From assembly GCF_003697165.2 (NCBI RefSeq), contig NZ_CP033092.2, positions 4,712,001-4,776,000 of the forward strand: a DNA stretch of 64,000 nt, read 5' to 3'. Each line of letters opens with the position of its first letter. The stretch's first letter is position 1. This DNA is from Escherichia coli DSM 30083 = JCM 1649 = ATCC 11775 (lineage in GTDB: Bacteria; Pseudomonadota; Gammaproteobacteria; Enterobacterales; Enterobacteriaceae). Of the stretch, positions 34,049 through 43,163 are shown piece by piece. Made by a program: the position numbers and the translations under genes. The notes beneath the pieces are model-generated. The model saw only the letters and a program-made list of their open reading frames with translations. It was not told where the DNA came from and searched no databases.

Positions 34049-34816
34049 ATGGCAGAAACCTCTTCAACCACCGCAGGCGCACAAACGTTATTACGTGGAC
34101 TGGCGGTTCTTAATGCTGTTTATAACGGCTGCCATGACCTAAAAAGTATCGGCGAGTTCACCGGCACGACCCGGAGCACAACCCATCGTTTAGTCACCGT
34201 TCTGGTGGAACAACGCTACCTGCGCCATGTCCCAACGCAGGGCTACCAACTGGGTGCCAAACTGATCGAATTCGGTGCCAGAGCACTGGAAAGCACCTCG
34301 CTGTACGAAATTGCCCAGCCCGTTTTGCAACGCCTTGCCCGTTACACCCTGGACACCGTGCATCTGGGGATCGTTGAAGGCGACGAAGTGCTGTATCTGG
34401 AGAAGATCAACAGTCAGCGCGGGCTGGAAATGCGCTCACGCCCAGGCCATCGCATGCCACTGGCAATCACCGGCATCGGCAAGGCATTGATCCTCAACCG
34501 AACAGAAGAAGAGTGGCGCACGCTGTTTAAGACCTGTGGTGATGAAACAAAACTGGGCGCATTTATTCAGAACATGCGTCGTTATGCCGCCAGTGGTTTT
34601 GCTTTTGATCTGGAAGAGAACGAGCCGACTATCCGTTGCGTTGCAGCGCCGGTTTACAACGCCCGGGATGAAATTGTGGCGGCTATTTCTGTCGCCAGTA
34701 CCACCACGTATATGTCGCTGGCGCGTCTGGAAGAACTGGCACCTTACGTCAAATCCTGTGCAGAAGAGATATCCGCTGAACTGGGCTGGGGTAAGCACGT
34801 CCGCAAAGATAAATAA
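34049..34816 (+). CDS. IclR-family transcriptional regulator
   Basis: This 255-residue regulator has an N-terminal winged helix (about 10-75, recognition segment TGTTRSTTHRLVTVL) and an IclR effector domain (about 80-250; motifs HLGIVEGDEVLYLEKI, ITGIGKAL and the C-terminal CVAAPVYN with the conserved Cys). It starts at ATG 34049 after CAGGAGA. It is 23 nt upstream of the kinase gene on the same strand, so it probably controls the sugar-acid cluster and itself. KdgR-like regulators of 2-keto-3-deoxy sugar acids belong to this family. Confidence 0.88.
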   Translation: MAETSSTTAGAQTLLRGLAVLNAVYNGCHDLKSIGEFTGTTRSTTHRLVTVLVEQRYLRHVPTQGYQLGAKLIEFGARALESTSLYEIAQPVLQRLARYTLDTVHLGIVEGDEVLYLEKINSQRGLEMRSRPGHRMPLAITGIGKALILNRTEEEWRTLFKTCGDETKLGAFIQNMRRYAASGFAFDLEENEPTIRCVAAPVYNARDEIVAAISVASTTTYMSLARLEELAPYVKSCAEEISAELGWGKHVRKDK

Positions 34817-34839
34817 ACCATGATTAAAGGAAACGACTA

Positions 34840-35844
34840 ATGCCGGGAGCACCCTCATTTATTGCCCTGGACTGGGGAACGTCATCGCTTCGGGCATGGC
34901 GTTTTGGCGAATCACCAAATCCACAAGAAAAACGTGAATTCCCCTGGGGGATCATGAAATTACCCTCCCAGGCAGCAACACGTGAGGACACTTTCCACGA
35001 TACGTTTTTACGTGTCTGCAGCGACTGGCTGGCACAAACCCCATGCCCGGTACTGGCTTGCGGCATGCTCGGCAGTGCGCAAGGGTGGCAACCAGCAGCT
35101 TATTTACCTTGCCCGGTCACTCTCGAGGGTCTGGCGAAGCAGTTGACGCCTGTTATCCACCAGCAGCAGACAATGCTGCACATCATTCCTGGCGTGATTA
35201 AAGAAGGTGAAATGCCCGAAGTGATGCGTGGCGAAGAGACACAAATCTTCGGTGCTATCTCGATGGAACCGGCCCTGCAAAACGCAATCCATCAGGGTAT
35301 GCCAGTGCTGATAGGCTTACCCGGCACACATGCGAAATGGGCAGTAGTTGAAAACAACACCATTACCGATTTCCGAACCTTTATGACGGGCGAGTTATTT
35401 GATGTTTTATCCCGCCATTCGATTCTCGGTGCCACCATGCATCCTGGAGATGAACCGCACTGGGATGCCTTCACCCACGGGCTGACAGCAGCACAAGAGC
35501 ATCATCAGACCGGATTATTATCGACGCTGTTTTCGACCCGTTCGCGCCTGCTGACCAGTAATCTTACGTCGTCCTCGCAGGGGGATTACCTTTCCGGATT
35601 ACTGATAGGCCATGAATTATGTGGTCTGGCATCCAGTTTGCTACGTGATTTACCCGCCACAACACCGATCGCCTTAATCGGTAGCGCAAATCTGAACAGC
35701 CGCTATTCACAAGCATTCAGCCACGTTTTTCCCGACAGACAGATACACGCCATTCCCAATGCCACTGAACAGGGATTATGGCGAATCGCCCACGCTGCCG
35801 GGTTACTGTCCACCAACGCCAGGGAATGTACCCATGCCATTTAA
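34840..35844 (+). CDS. DgoK-family 2-dehydro-3-deoxygalactonokinase
   Basis: This 334-residue protein matches the DgoK family: an N-terminal phosphate-binding segment IALDWGTSSLRAW (residues 8-20), then GVIKEGEMPEVMRGEETQIFG and LIGLPGTHAKWA, all typical of this actin-fold sugar-acid kinase. It would phosphorylate a 2-keto-3-deoxy sugar acid at C6. It overlaps the aldolase gene by 11 nt, so the two are coupled. It is a second locus distinct from the dgo operon of K-12. The exact substrate is inferred. Confidence 0.85.
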   Translation: MPGAPSFIALDWGTSSLRAWRFGESPNPQEKREFPWGIMKLPSQAATREDTFHDTFLRVCSDWLAQTPCPVLACGMLGSAQGWQPAAYLPCPVTLEGLAKQLTPVIHQQQTMLHIIPGVIKEGEMPEVMRGEETQIFGAISMEPALQNAIHQGMPVLIGLPGTHAKWAVVENNTITDFRTFMTGELFDVLSRHSILGATMHPGDEPHWDAFTHGLTAAQEHHQTGLLSTLFSTRSRLLTSNLTSSSQGDYLSGLLIGHELCGLASSLLRDLPATTPIALIGSANLNSRYSQAFSHVFPDRQIHAIPNATEQGLWRIAHAAGLLSTNARECTHAI

Positions 35845-36463
35845 TACGCTTTTGCAAAAAACCGGGTTAGTCGCCATTTTACGCGGTGTGAAACCGGATG
35901 AGATTGTCGCCATCGGTGAAAAACTGTACGCCGCCGGATTCCGCCTGATTGAGATTCCTATGAACTCGCCGGAGGCGTTGCAAAGTATCAGTTTACTGCG
36001 CGACGCCCTGCCTAAGGACTGCCTGGTCGGAGCCGGAACTGTGCTTTCGGTAGAGCAGGTGGTTGCGGTTAAAGAGGCTGGGGGCCAGATTATCGTGATG
36101 CCGCATTGCGATACTGCGGTGATCCGTCGCGCCCGTGCGCTGGGTATGTATTGTGCGCCTGGCGTCGCCACGCCCACCGAAGCCTTTGCTGCCATTGAAC
36201 ATGGTGCTAATGCCATCAAGCTGTTCCCGGCTGAACAAATTACGCCAGAAGTTACCAAAGCCTGGCGTGCGGTTATTCCACAATCCGTTCCGATGTTACC
36301 GGTTGGCGGTATCACACCGGAAACCATGGCGCGTTATCTGAGCCACGGCGCAAACGGCTTTGGCCTCGGTTCTGCGCTATATCGCCCCGGCATGACGCCA
36401 GAGCAAGTCTATGAAAATGCAGTACTGTTTATGAACGCATGGAACAATTTAAATAGCAACTAA
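35834..36463 (+). CDS. KDPG/KDPGal-type aldolase (DgoA-like)
   Basis: This 209-residue class I aldolase has LVAILRGVKPDE (residues 12-23), the catalytic Glu in LIEIPMNSP, GAGTVLS, and the Schiff-base Lys in NAIKLFPAEQ near residue 126. The GGITPE phosphate loop follows. It would cleave 2-keto-3-deoxy-6-phospho-galactonate (or gluconate) to pyruvate and glyceraldehyde 3-phosphate. ATG 35834 with AGGGA upstream is preferred; the frame extends further upstream within the kinase gene. Confidence 0.88.
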   Translation: MPFNTLLQKTGLVAILRGVKPDEIVAIGEKLYAAGFRLIEIPMNSPEALQSISLLRDALPKDCLVGAGTVLSVEQVVAVKEAGGQIIVMPHCDTAVIRRARALGMYCAPGVATPTEAFAAIEHGANAIKLFPAEQITPEVTKAWRAVIPQSVPMLPVGGITPETMARYLSHGANGFGLGSALYRPGMTPEQVYENAVLFMNAWNNLNSN

Positions 36464-36487
36464 CTGATAAATAAGGATATAAAAGCA

Positions 36488-37462
36488 ATGATAAAACATC
36501 TTACCTTACCGAAAAAAATGGCTGCAATGGTACTTCTTGCAGGCGCTGCCCTCAGCATTGCGCCTGTACAGGCAGCCTCCTACCCAACCAAACAGATCGA
36601 GTTAGTCGTTCCCTACGCTGCCGGAGGCGGTACGGATCTGGTTGCCCGTGCCTTTGCTGATGCCGCCAAAAACCATTTACCCGTCAGCATCGGGGTTATC
36701 AATAAACCTGGCGGAGGCGGTGCTATCGGCCTGAGTGAAATCGCCGCTGCCCGCCCTAACGGTTACAAAATTGGTTTAGGCACGGTTGAACTAACCACCC
36801 TTCCCAGCCTCGGAATGGTGCGTTTTAAAACCAGCGACTTTAAACCCATTGCCCGTCTGAATGCGGATCCGGCTGCTATCACAGTCCGTGCCGATGCGCC
36901 GTGGAATAGCTATGAAGAATTTATGACTTACGCCAAAGCGAATCCCGGAAAAGTACGCATTGGTAACTCAGGCACCGGAGCTATCTGGCATCTGGCGGCA
37001 GCTGCACTGGAAGACAAAACGGGCGCAAAGTTTTCTCATGTCCCGTATGACGGCGCAGCCCCTGCCATTACAGGCCTGTTAGGTGGGCACATTGAAGCGG
37101 TTTCCGTAAGCCCAGGAGAAGTTATCAACCATGTGAATGGCGGCAAGCTGAAGACACTGGTAGTGATGGCGGATGAGCGAATGAAAACCATGCCTGACGT
37201 CCCGACGTTAAAAGAGAAAGGCGTTGATCTCTCCATCGGCACCTGGCGCGGCCTGATTGTGTCGCAAAAAACGCAGCAGGATGTGGTGGATGTTCTGGCA
37301 AAGGCAGCAAAAGAGACGGCTGAAGAGCCTGCATTCCAGGATGCACTGCAAAAGTTGAATCTCAACTATGCATGGCTTGACGCTGCCAGCTTCCAGACCC
37401 AAATCAGCGAACAGGAAAAGTACTTTGACGAGTTGCTGACTCGCCTGGGCCTGAAAAAATAA
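36488..37462 (+). CDS. TctC-family periplasmic solute-binding protein (TTT transporter)
   Basis: This 324-residue precursor has a signal peptide (about 1-29, ending APVQAA) and a Bug/TctC binding fold with VVPYAAGGGTDLVAR and NKPGGGGAIG, the ligand carboxylate loops. Tripartite tricarboxylate-type transporters use such a receptor with TctA/TctB. It starts 24 nt after the aldolase. The ligand is probably a sugar acid given the operon, not citrate. Confidence 0.88.
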   Translation: MIKHLTLPKKMAAMVLLAGAALSIAPVQAASYPTKQIELVVPYAAGGGTDLVARAFADAAKNHLPVSIGVINKPGGGGAIGLSEIAAARPNGYKIGLGTVELTTLPSLGMVRFKTSDFKPIARLNADPAAITVRADAPWNSYEEFMTYAKANPGKVRIGNSGTGAIWHLAAAALEDKTGAKFSHVPYDGAAPAITGLLGGHIEAVSVSPGEVINHVNGGKLKTLVVMADERMKTMPDVPTLKEKGVDLSIGTWRGLIVSQKTQQDVVDVLAKAAKETAEEPAFQDALQKLNLNYAWLDAASFQTQISEQEKYFDELLTRLGLKK

Positions 37463-37478
37463 ACCTGAGGTACGGTTG

Positions 37479-37985
37479 ATGAACACAAAACAGTCTGTTG
37501 CTCAACTCGCCGTACCGCACCGCAAGCGCCTTTCATCAACGATGGTGGTGGCGCTGTTACTTTGTGTGGTTGCTGGCGCGGTGATGATTAATGCCGCTGA
37601 TTTTCCAGCAACTGCCATTGAAACGGATCCCGGTGCAAGTGCCTTCCCTACCTTCTATGCCTGTGCCCTGATTGTGCTCGCTGTCTTGCTGGTGATACGC
37701 GATCTTTTGCAGGCAAAACCAGCCTCTTGCGCCAACGCACAGGAAAAACCGGCATTCAGGAAAACAGCAACAGGAATTGCGGCAACCGCGTTTTATATTG
37801 TGGCGATGAGCTACTGCGGTTATCTCATTACTACTCCTGTTTTCCTCATCGTCATTATGACGTTGATGGGCTACAGGCGATGGGTACTCACACCGGGTAT
37901 TGCGCTGCTGTTAACGGCAATCCTCTGGTTGCTGTTTGTCGAAGCGTTACAGGTGCCATTGCCTGTCGGCACATTTTTCGAATAA
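37479..37985 (+). CDS. TctB-family small membrane subunit (TTT transporter)
   Basis: This 168-residue protein has four predicted hydrophobic segments (about 19-40, 57-75, 100-120 and 126-158), the size and layout of TctB. ATG 37479 with GAGG at 37467-37470 is chosen over a TTG one codon earlier. It sits between the tctC-like and tctA-like genes. Confidence 0.85.
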   Translation: MNTKQSVAQLAVPHRKRLSSTMVVALLLCVVAGAVMINAADFPATAIETDPGASAFPTFYACALIVLAVLLVIRDLLQAKPASCANAQEKPAFRKTATGIAATAFYIVAMSYCGYLITTPVFLIVIMTLMGYRRWVLTPGIALLLTAILWLLFVEALQVPLPVGTFFE

Positions 37986-37997
37986 CAGGGGCCAGCA

Positions 37998-39488
37998 ATG
38001 TTTGAAAGTGAACTTTTAACTCAGGGTTTTTCGACATTACTCAATAATCCTCAGGCGCTGCTGTTTGCCACTTTTGGGGTGATGCTGGGTATTGTGATTG
38101 GCGCTTTGCCTGGTCTGACAGCGACCATGGGTGTGGCGATTTTGCTGCCTTTCACCTACGGCATGGAGCCTGTTTCTGGATTGTTGATGATTTGCGGCGT
38201 CTTTTTTGGTGGCGTCTACGGTGGTTCTATCACCGCAATTTTGCTCAAAATTCCCGGAACACCTGCCGCCGCAGCCACCGCTATTGATGGTTATGAGCTG
38301 ACGAAACAGGGAAAAGCAGGGCTGGCATTGAGTGCCGCCACGTTCTCTTCCTTTAGTGGCGGAACGCTCAGCATTATCGTGCTGATGTTTCTCTCTCCGG
38401 TACTTGCCAGTTGGGCGCTGAAATTTAGTGCCTCGGAGTCCTTCGCCCTGGCAACCTTCGGACTGAGCATTATTGCCAGTATTTCCGGTGAGTCGCTGAT
38501 TAAGGGGCTGATTGCCGGGGTTGGCGGATTGCTGATCGCAACGATAGGCCTTGATCCAATGGGCGGTTTTCCACGGTTTACAGGTGGATTTGTGGAGCTG
38601 ATGAATGTGCCATTTATCCCGGTGATGATTGGTTTATTTGCTGCTTCAGAAGCATTCCGCTCTATGGAGCAAAACCAGCAAATTCGTCGGGGCGCGAAGG
38701 TGGCTATCGGCAGTCTGTTACTGCCCTGGCAAACACTACGCCGCATCGCATTAACCATTTTGCGCTCATCAGGATTAGGGGTTTTTATCGGCATGATCCC
38801 CGGTGCGGGGGCGGATATTGCAGCTTTTGTTGCCTATAACGAAACTCGTCGTTTCAGTAAGACACCAGAAAACTTTGGTAAGGGTGAAATTAAAGCTGTG
38901 GCCTCCTGTGAGGCAGGCGCGAATGGCTGCACCGGTGGCGCATTGTTACCTATGCTGACGCTGGGGATCCCTGGCGATGCGGTAACCGCCATCATGCTGG
39001 GCGCGTTAACGTTACAGGGAATGCAACCAGGCCCGCTGATGTTTACCGACCACGGTGATATGGTTTATACGCTGTTTGTCGGCATGATCTTCTGTTACTT
39101 CATGCTACTAGTTCTTGGACTGCTCTCTTTGAAAGTCATCGGTAATGTGGTGAAAATTCCCGGCAATATTCTCACACCGATGATCCTCGCACTTTGTGTG
39201 GTCGGGACTTATGCACTGAACAACAGCCTGTTTGATGTCGGCATTATGTTGATTGCGGGCGTAGTGGGCTATTTCATGCAGAAAGGGGGATATCCGGCGT
39301 CGCCAGTGGTCCTGGCATTGATTATGGGGCCAATGGCGGAAAGTAATTTTCGCCGTGCGCTGTCGCTTTCAGGGGGTTCACTCGACTTTCTGTATACCCG
39401 ACCGATCACTCTGGCATTGCTGACTCTGGCCGCCTTTACGCTACTGACGCCAATAATCCGCAAAATAATGCGTTTACGGCGTCAATAA
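37998..39488 (+). CDS. TctA-family large membrane subunit (TTT transporter)
   Basis: This 496-residue protein has about 11-12 membrane spans and TctA signatures: GALPGLTATMGVAILLPFTYG (near residue 38) with GVYGGSITAILLKIPGTPA, and the repeat-related GMIPGAGADIAAFVAYN and ALLPMLTLGIPGDAVTAIM. It forms the translocation pathway driven by an ion gradient. It is the last gene of the block, followed by a strong terminator. Confidence 0.9.
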   Translation: MFESELLTQGFSTLLNNPQALLFATFGVMLGIVIGALPGLTATMGVAILLPFTYGMEPVSGLLMICGVFFGGVYGGSITAILLKIPGTPAAAATAIDGYELTKQGKAGLALSAATFSSFSGGTLSIIVLMFLSPVLASWALKFSASESFALATFGLSIIASISGESLIKGLIAGVGGLLIATIGLDPMGGFPRFTGGFVELMNVPFIPVMIGLFAASEAFRSMEQNQQIRRGAKVAIGSLLLPWQTLRRIALTILRSSGLGVFIGMIPGAGADIAAFVAYNETRRFSKTPENFGKGEIKAVASCEAGANGCTGGALLPMLTLGIPGDAVTAIMLGALTLQGMQPGPLMFTDHGDMVYTLFVGMIFCYFMLLVLGLLSLKVIGNVVKIPGNILTPMILALCVVGTYALNNSLFDVGIMLIAGVVGYFMQKGGYPASPVVLALIMGPMAESNFRRALSLSGGSLDFLYTRPITLALLTLAAFTLLTPIIRKIMRLRRQ

Positions 39489-39495
39489 CTGGTAT

Positions 39496-39524
39496 CGCTC
39501 CCCGAAGTTGGGGAGCGTTTTTTT
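39496..39524 (+). terminator. Intrinsic terminator after the tctA-like gene
   Basis: CGCTCCCC (39496-39503) pairs with GGGGAGCG (39510-39517), followed by TTTTTTT. It lies between the convergent tctA-like gene and udp. Confidence 0.9.
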
Positions 39525-40287
39525 ATTTCAGCAGACGACGCGCCGCTTCCACCACGATTTTCACCGCATGGCTTTCGGTTTGTTTCATCGTCTCAGCATT
39601 CGGGATCTCTTGCTGGGTGCGGTTAACGATAACCCCCGCTACCATACCGGCACGCAGGCCCTGACTTGCACACATGGTCAGCAGGGTTGCAGATTCCATT
39701 TCATAGTTCATTACGCCCATCGCCTGCCACTCTTCCATAGAACCTTTAAAGTGACGAACTACGCGACCAGAGTAAGTATCGTAACGTTCCTGACCTGGGT
39801 AGAAGGTATCAGAAGAAGCTGTCACGCCAACGTGAGTCGTCGCGCCAATGGATTTCGCAGCTTCAACCAGCGCAGTCGTACATTCGAAATCAGCGACAGC
39901 CGGGAATTCCAGCGGTGCGAAGTGCAGGCTCGCGCCATCCAGACGAACAGACGCCGTGGTAACCAGGACATCACCCACATTAATATGCGGCTGAATAGCG
40001 CCCGTTGTACCGATACGCAGGAAGGTGCGAATGCCCAGCTGTGCCAGCTCTTCAACAGCAATAGAGGTAGACGGGCCGCCGATACCGGTAGAGCAGACGA
40101 TAACAGGTTTACCATCCAGCTCTGCACGCCAGGTGGTGAATTCGCGGTGAGATGCCAGCTTAACCGGCTTATCCATCAGCGCGGCGATCTTTTCCACACG
40201 ATCCGGGTCGCCAGGGACGATGGCAAGCGTAGCCCCTTGTAAATCGTTTTTAGTGAGGCCGAGATGAAAAACATCAGACTTGGACAT
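39523..40287 (-). CDS. udp: Udp, uridine phosphorylase
   Basis: This 254-residue nucleoside phosphorylase has the phosphate-binding GDPDRVEKIA (26-35), GIGGPSTSIAVEEL and the ribose-binding NYEMESATL motif with the catalytic QTESHAVKI region. It splits uridine into uracil and ribose 1-phosphate in the cytosol. In E. coli it is controlled by CRP and CytR, and a CRP-like site is visible upstream. Confidence 0.97.
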   Translation of the reverse strand: MSKSDVFHLGLTKNDLQGATLAIVPGDPDRVEKIAALMDKPVKLASHREFTTWRAELDGKPVIVCSTGIGGPSTSIAVEELAQLGIRTFLRIGTTGAIQPHINVGDVLVTTASVRLDGASLHFAPLEFPAVADFECTTALVEAAKSIGATTHVGVTASSDTFYPGQERYDTYSGRVVRHFKGSMEEWQAMGVMNYEMESATLLTMCASQGLRAGMVAGVIVNRTQQEIPNAETMKQTESHAVKIVVEAARRLLK

Positions 40288-40412
40288 ATACAACTCCTCT
40301 GTGAATCGGTTTAGTCAGAAGAAGCAAAAAGACACTTTACCGAAGGGTTTAACATTTTTTCGTGATACTCATCACCATGACGAAAATGTGTTGCATAAAT
40401 TTACCCATCAAA

Positions 40413-40428
40413 AGTGATGCAAATCACA
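40413..40428. promoter_or_regulatory. CRP-like binding site upstream of udp
   Basis: AGTGATGCAAATCACA carries the two CRP half-sites TGTGA/TCACT (read on the minus strand TGTGATTTGCATCACT). It lies 126-141 nt before the udp start, in a region known to hold CRP and CytR sites in E. coli. Confidence 0.7.
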
Positions 40429-40548
40429 TAAATCACTCTTCATTCTGCAGGACTGCATAAAAGATGAGCCGATTCAGGCAATGTGATTTGTTGCATGCTG
40501 ACTATAGTTAACATTGCGCAACATTTTTATAAGGGTACGGAGAATACC

Positions 40549-41358
40549 ATGGCAACAACACAACAATCTGGATTTGCACCTGCTGCATCGCCTCTCGCTT
40601 CGACCATCGTTCAGACTCCGGACGACGCGATTGTGGCGGGCTTCACCTCTATCCCTTCACAAGGGGATAACATGCCTGCTTACCATGCCAGACCAAAGCA
40701 AAGCGATGGCCCACTGCCAGTGGTCATTGTAGTGCAGGAAATTTTTGGCGTGCATGAACATATCCGCGACATTTGTCGCCGTCTGGCGCTGGAGGGGTAT
40801 CTGGCTATCGCACCTGAACTTTACTTCCGCGAAGGCGATCCGAATGATTTTGCCGATATCCCCACGTTGCTTAGCGGTCTGGTAGCAAAAGTGCCTGACT
40901 CGCAGGTGCTGGCCGATCTCGATCATGTCGCCAGTTGGGCTTCCCGCAACGGCGGCGATGTTCATCGTTTAATGATCACCGGATTCTGCTGGGGTGGACG
41001 TATCACCTGGCTGTATGCCGCGCATAATCCACAGCTAAAAGCCGCAGTGGCGTGGTACGGCAAACTGACGGGCGATAAGTCGCTGAATTCACCGAAACAA
41101 CCTGTTGATATCGCAACCGATCTTAACGCTCCGGTTCTCGGCTTATATGGCGGCCAGGATAACAGCATTCCGCAAGAGAGCGTGGAAACGATGCGCCAGG
41201 CGCTGCGGGCAGCAAACGCGAAAGCAGAGATTATCGTGTACCCGGATGCAGGGCATGCGTTCAACGCCGATTATCGTCCGAGCTATCATGCCGAATCTGC
41301 GAAAGACGGCTGGCAGCGAATGTTGGAATGGTTTACACAGTATGGTGTTAAAAAGTAA
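40549..41358 (+). CDS. dlhH: DlhH (YsgA), putative dienelactone hydrolase
   Basis: This 269-residue alpha/beta hydrolase has the Cys nucleophile motif GFCWGGR (near residue 145), an acid in YGGQDNSIP and the His in PDAGHAFNADYRPSYH. These correspond to the dienelactone-hydrolase Cys-His-Asp triad. The physiological substrate is unknown. The ATG at 40549 after ACGGAG gives the usual start MATTQQSG. In K-12 as I recall it, metE is the next gene; Block B lies there here. Confidence 0.92.
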   Translation: MATTQQSGFAPAASPLASTIVQTPDDAIVAGFTSIPSQGDNMPAYHARPKQSDGPLPVVIVVQEIFGVHEHIRDICRRLALEGYLAIAPELYFREGDPNDFADIPTLLSGLVAKVPDSQVLADLDHVASWASRNGGDVHRLMITGFCWGGRITWLYAAHNPQLKAAVAWYGKLTGDKSLNSPKQPVDIATDLNAPVLGLYGGQDNSIPQESVETMRQALRAANAKAEIIVYPDAGHAFNADYRPSYHAESAKDGWQRMLEWFTQYGVKK

Positions 41359-41426
41359 CGCCATAGTCGCTAAATCTGATGATTAAGCTCACACAATTTC
41401 AACGATTTTTTTAATCTCAAAACCAT

Positions 41427-41520
41427 ACAGCATCAAAAAATTTGTTGCTGTATGCCACTCTTTGACTCCCTTCACATTCGTCATCACACCACCTGCTGAA
41501 TGCAAAAATTTCGTTGCTGT
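41427..41520. promoter_or_regulatory. Repeated A/T-rich dyads before the nitrogen-compound operon
   Basis: ACAGCATCAAAAAATTTGTTGCTGT (41427-41451) and a related copy ending AAAAATTTCGTTGCTGT (41496-41520) share the AAAAATTT-GTTGCTGT core, 69 bp apart. Each is an imperfect palindrome. They lie 95-188 nt upstream of the first gene, in the place expected for operators of the LysR protein encoded at the end of the operon. The rest of 41359-41614 shows no gene. Confidence 0.45.
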
Positions 41521-41614
41521 GCGGCAAACTTTTTTCCTGTTTTGTGTCGCTTTTCTCCTGAATACTCGTTCTCAGAACAACTGGATCGTTTAAACATCAG
41601 ACAGGAGATTTACC

Positions 41615-42283
41615 ATGACGCAATCCATTTTTCAGGCTCAACCCTTTGAATTACCTTTTGATCCGCGCACAACTGCACTGGTCATGATCGACATGCAGCG
41701 TGACTTTGTCGAAGCAGGGGGCTTCGGTGAGGCTCTGGGCAATGATGTTTCACTGGTACGCACGGCTATCGCACCATGTACAGAGGTGCTGGCAGCCGCA
41801 CGTCAAAAAGGAATTATGGTTATTCATACTCGTGAAGGCCATCGTGCAGACTTAAGCGACTGCCCGCCAGCCAAACTGACGCGCGGCGGAAAAACCTTTA
41901 TTGGTGAACCAGGACCGATGGGACGCATTCTGGTCAGAGGTGAAGCAGGTCATGACATCATTCCTGAACTGTACCCGGTGGCAGGCGAACCGGTGATTGA
42001 TAAGCCTGGCAAAGGCGCGTTTTATCAAACCGACTTACATCTGATTTTGCAAAACCACGGTATCAAGACGCTGATAGTTTGTGGTGTAACAACCGAAGTT
42101 TGCGTAACCACCACCGTGCGCGAAGCAAATGATCGTGGCTATGAATGCATTATCCCGGAAGATTGTGTCGGCTCCTATTTCCCGGAATTCCAGAAATACG
42201 CCCTCGAGATGATCAAAGCACAAGGTGCCATTTTCGGTTGGGTTACTGATTCCAAAGCCATTATTGCAGGTCTGGAAGGCTAA
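41615..42283 (+). CDS. Isochorismatase-fold amidohydrolase resembling biuret hydrolase
   Basis: This 222-residue cysteine hydrolase has Asp26 (VMIDMQRDF), a Lys in VIDKPGKGAF (130 or 133) and Cys163 in GVTTEVCVTTT, the Asp-Lys-Cys triad of the family. The long conserved stretches THTREGH-type, GPMGRILVRGE-type and REANDRGYEC resemble rhizobial biuret amidohydrolase BiuH more than RutB or nicotinamidase, judged from memory. It would hydrolyse an amide or ureide, releasing ammonia. A strong ACAGGAG site precedes ATG 41615. The next gene starts 5 nt downstream. Confidence 0.8.
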   Translation: MTQSIFQAQPFELPFDPRTTALVMIDMQRDFVEAGGFGEALGNDVSLVRTAIAPCTEVLAAARQKGIMVIHTREGHRADLSDCPPAKLTRGGKTFIGEPGPMGRILVRGEAGHDIIPELYPVAGEPVIDKPGKGAFYQTDLHLILQNHGIKTLIVCGVTTEVCVTTTVREANDRGYECIIPEDCVGSYFPEFQKYALEMIKAQGAIFGWVTDSKAIIAGLEG

Positions 42284-42288
42284 CGCCG

Positions 42289-43149
42289 ATGGTACAGGTT
42301 ACGCTTTGCGCATCGTCGTTGGGATATCTTTTCCCGCAGAATGAAACGCAAGATTTACGTCTACATAGCGCTTTTAAACATGCGGTAAATCTGTATTCAG
42401 ACGCGGGAACATTCATCACTCTGTTGTGTGCGCAAACGTATCTGAATCTCCCTGATGCTGCCAGAGTCTGGCTACCTGAATGTTGGGACTGGCGAAGAGA
42501 GATTGCCCATTCAGATCCCATTCAGTTAACCCAAGGCTTACTGCGGACACCTCGATTTTGTGTGGCGCTCGAAAACGCAACGCTCTGGCAGTCGCCATTT
42601 GTGGGGAGAATGCTGACACTTGAGGCATTCCCTTTGGTTTTCCAGCACTACCCAACGATGGCATCGCAACGGCTTTTATTTTGTCTGGAACATAACGTTC
42701 AAAGCACATTGCACCTGCCGGATAGTCTCACGCACCAGGGATTAGCAATTATGGAGCATCCAGATGCGCTGGAACGCCAGGTGCCACAACTGATCGGCTT
42801 TGGTAAAGGCTTAACGCCCGATGGAGATGACTATTTGTTGGGCTATCTGGCAGCGCTCTGGTTATGGCAACTCCCTGCACCACTTGCCGATCATCAATAC
42901 CGGTTGCAGCAGGCAATTGATCAACATGCGCACAACACCACGGATATCAGTCGTCATTATCTGGAGCGTGCGCTTCAGGGACATTTTTCAGAACCGATTT
43001 GCCAGTTACTCGCACAACTGGTTGGGAGCGCATCGGCAATGACAATCGCATCCTGTGCAGAACAGGTCATGCAATTTGGCGCAACGTCAGGAGTAGATTG
43101 CCTTGCAGGAATGCTGCATGGCTTTCGAACCCTGAACACCATGAATTGA
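42289..43149 (+). CDS. DUF2877 family protein (AllH/YahE-like)
   Basis: This 286-residue protein has the DUF2877 signature GFGKGLTPDGDDYLLGYL (near residue 171) and a C-terminal GATSGVDCLAGML. In E. coli the relatives are AllH (YlbF) and YahE; AllH is reported as one of three subunits of the oxamate carbamoyltransferase acting in allantoin breakdown. It starts 5 nt after the hydrolase gene. I infer a subunit role with the next two proteins. Confidence 0.8.
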   Translation: MVQVTLCASSLGYLFPQNETQDLRLHSAFKHAVNLYSDAGTFITLLCAQTYLNLPDAARVWLPECWDWRREIAHSDPIQLTQGLLRTPRFCVALENATLWQSPFVGRMLTLEAFPLVFQHYPTMASQRLLFCLEHNVQSTLHLPDSLTHQGLAIMEHPDALERQVPQLIGFGKGLTPDGDDYLLGYLAALWLWQLPAPLADHQYRLQQAIDQHAHNTTDISRHYLERALQGHFSEPICQLLAQLVGSASAMTIASCAEQVMQFGATSGVDCLAGMLHGFRTLNTMN

Positions 43150-43163
43150 TTTCAACCTTTTCT

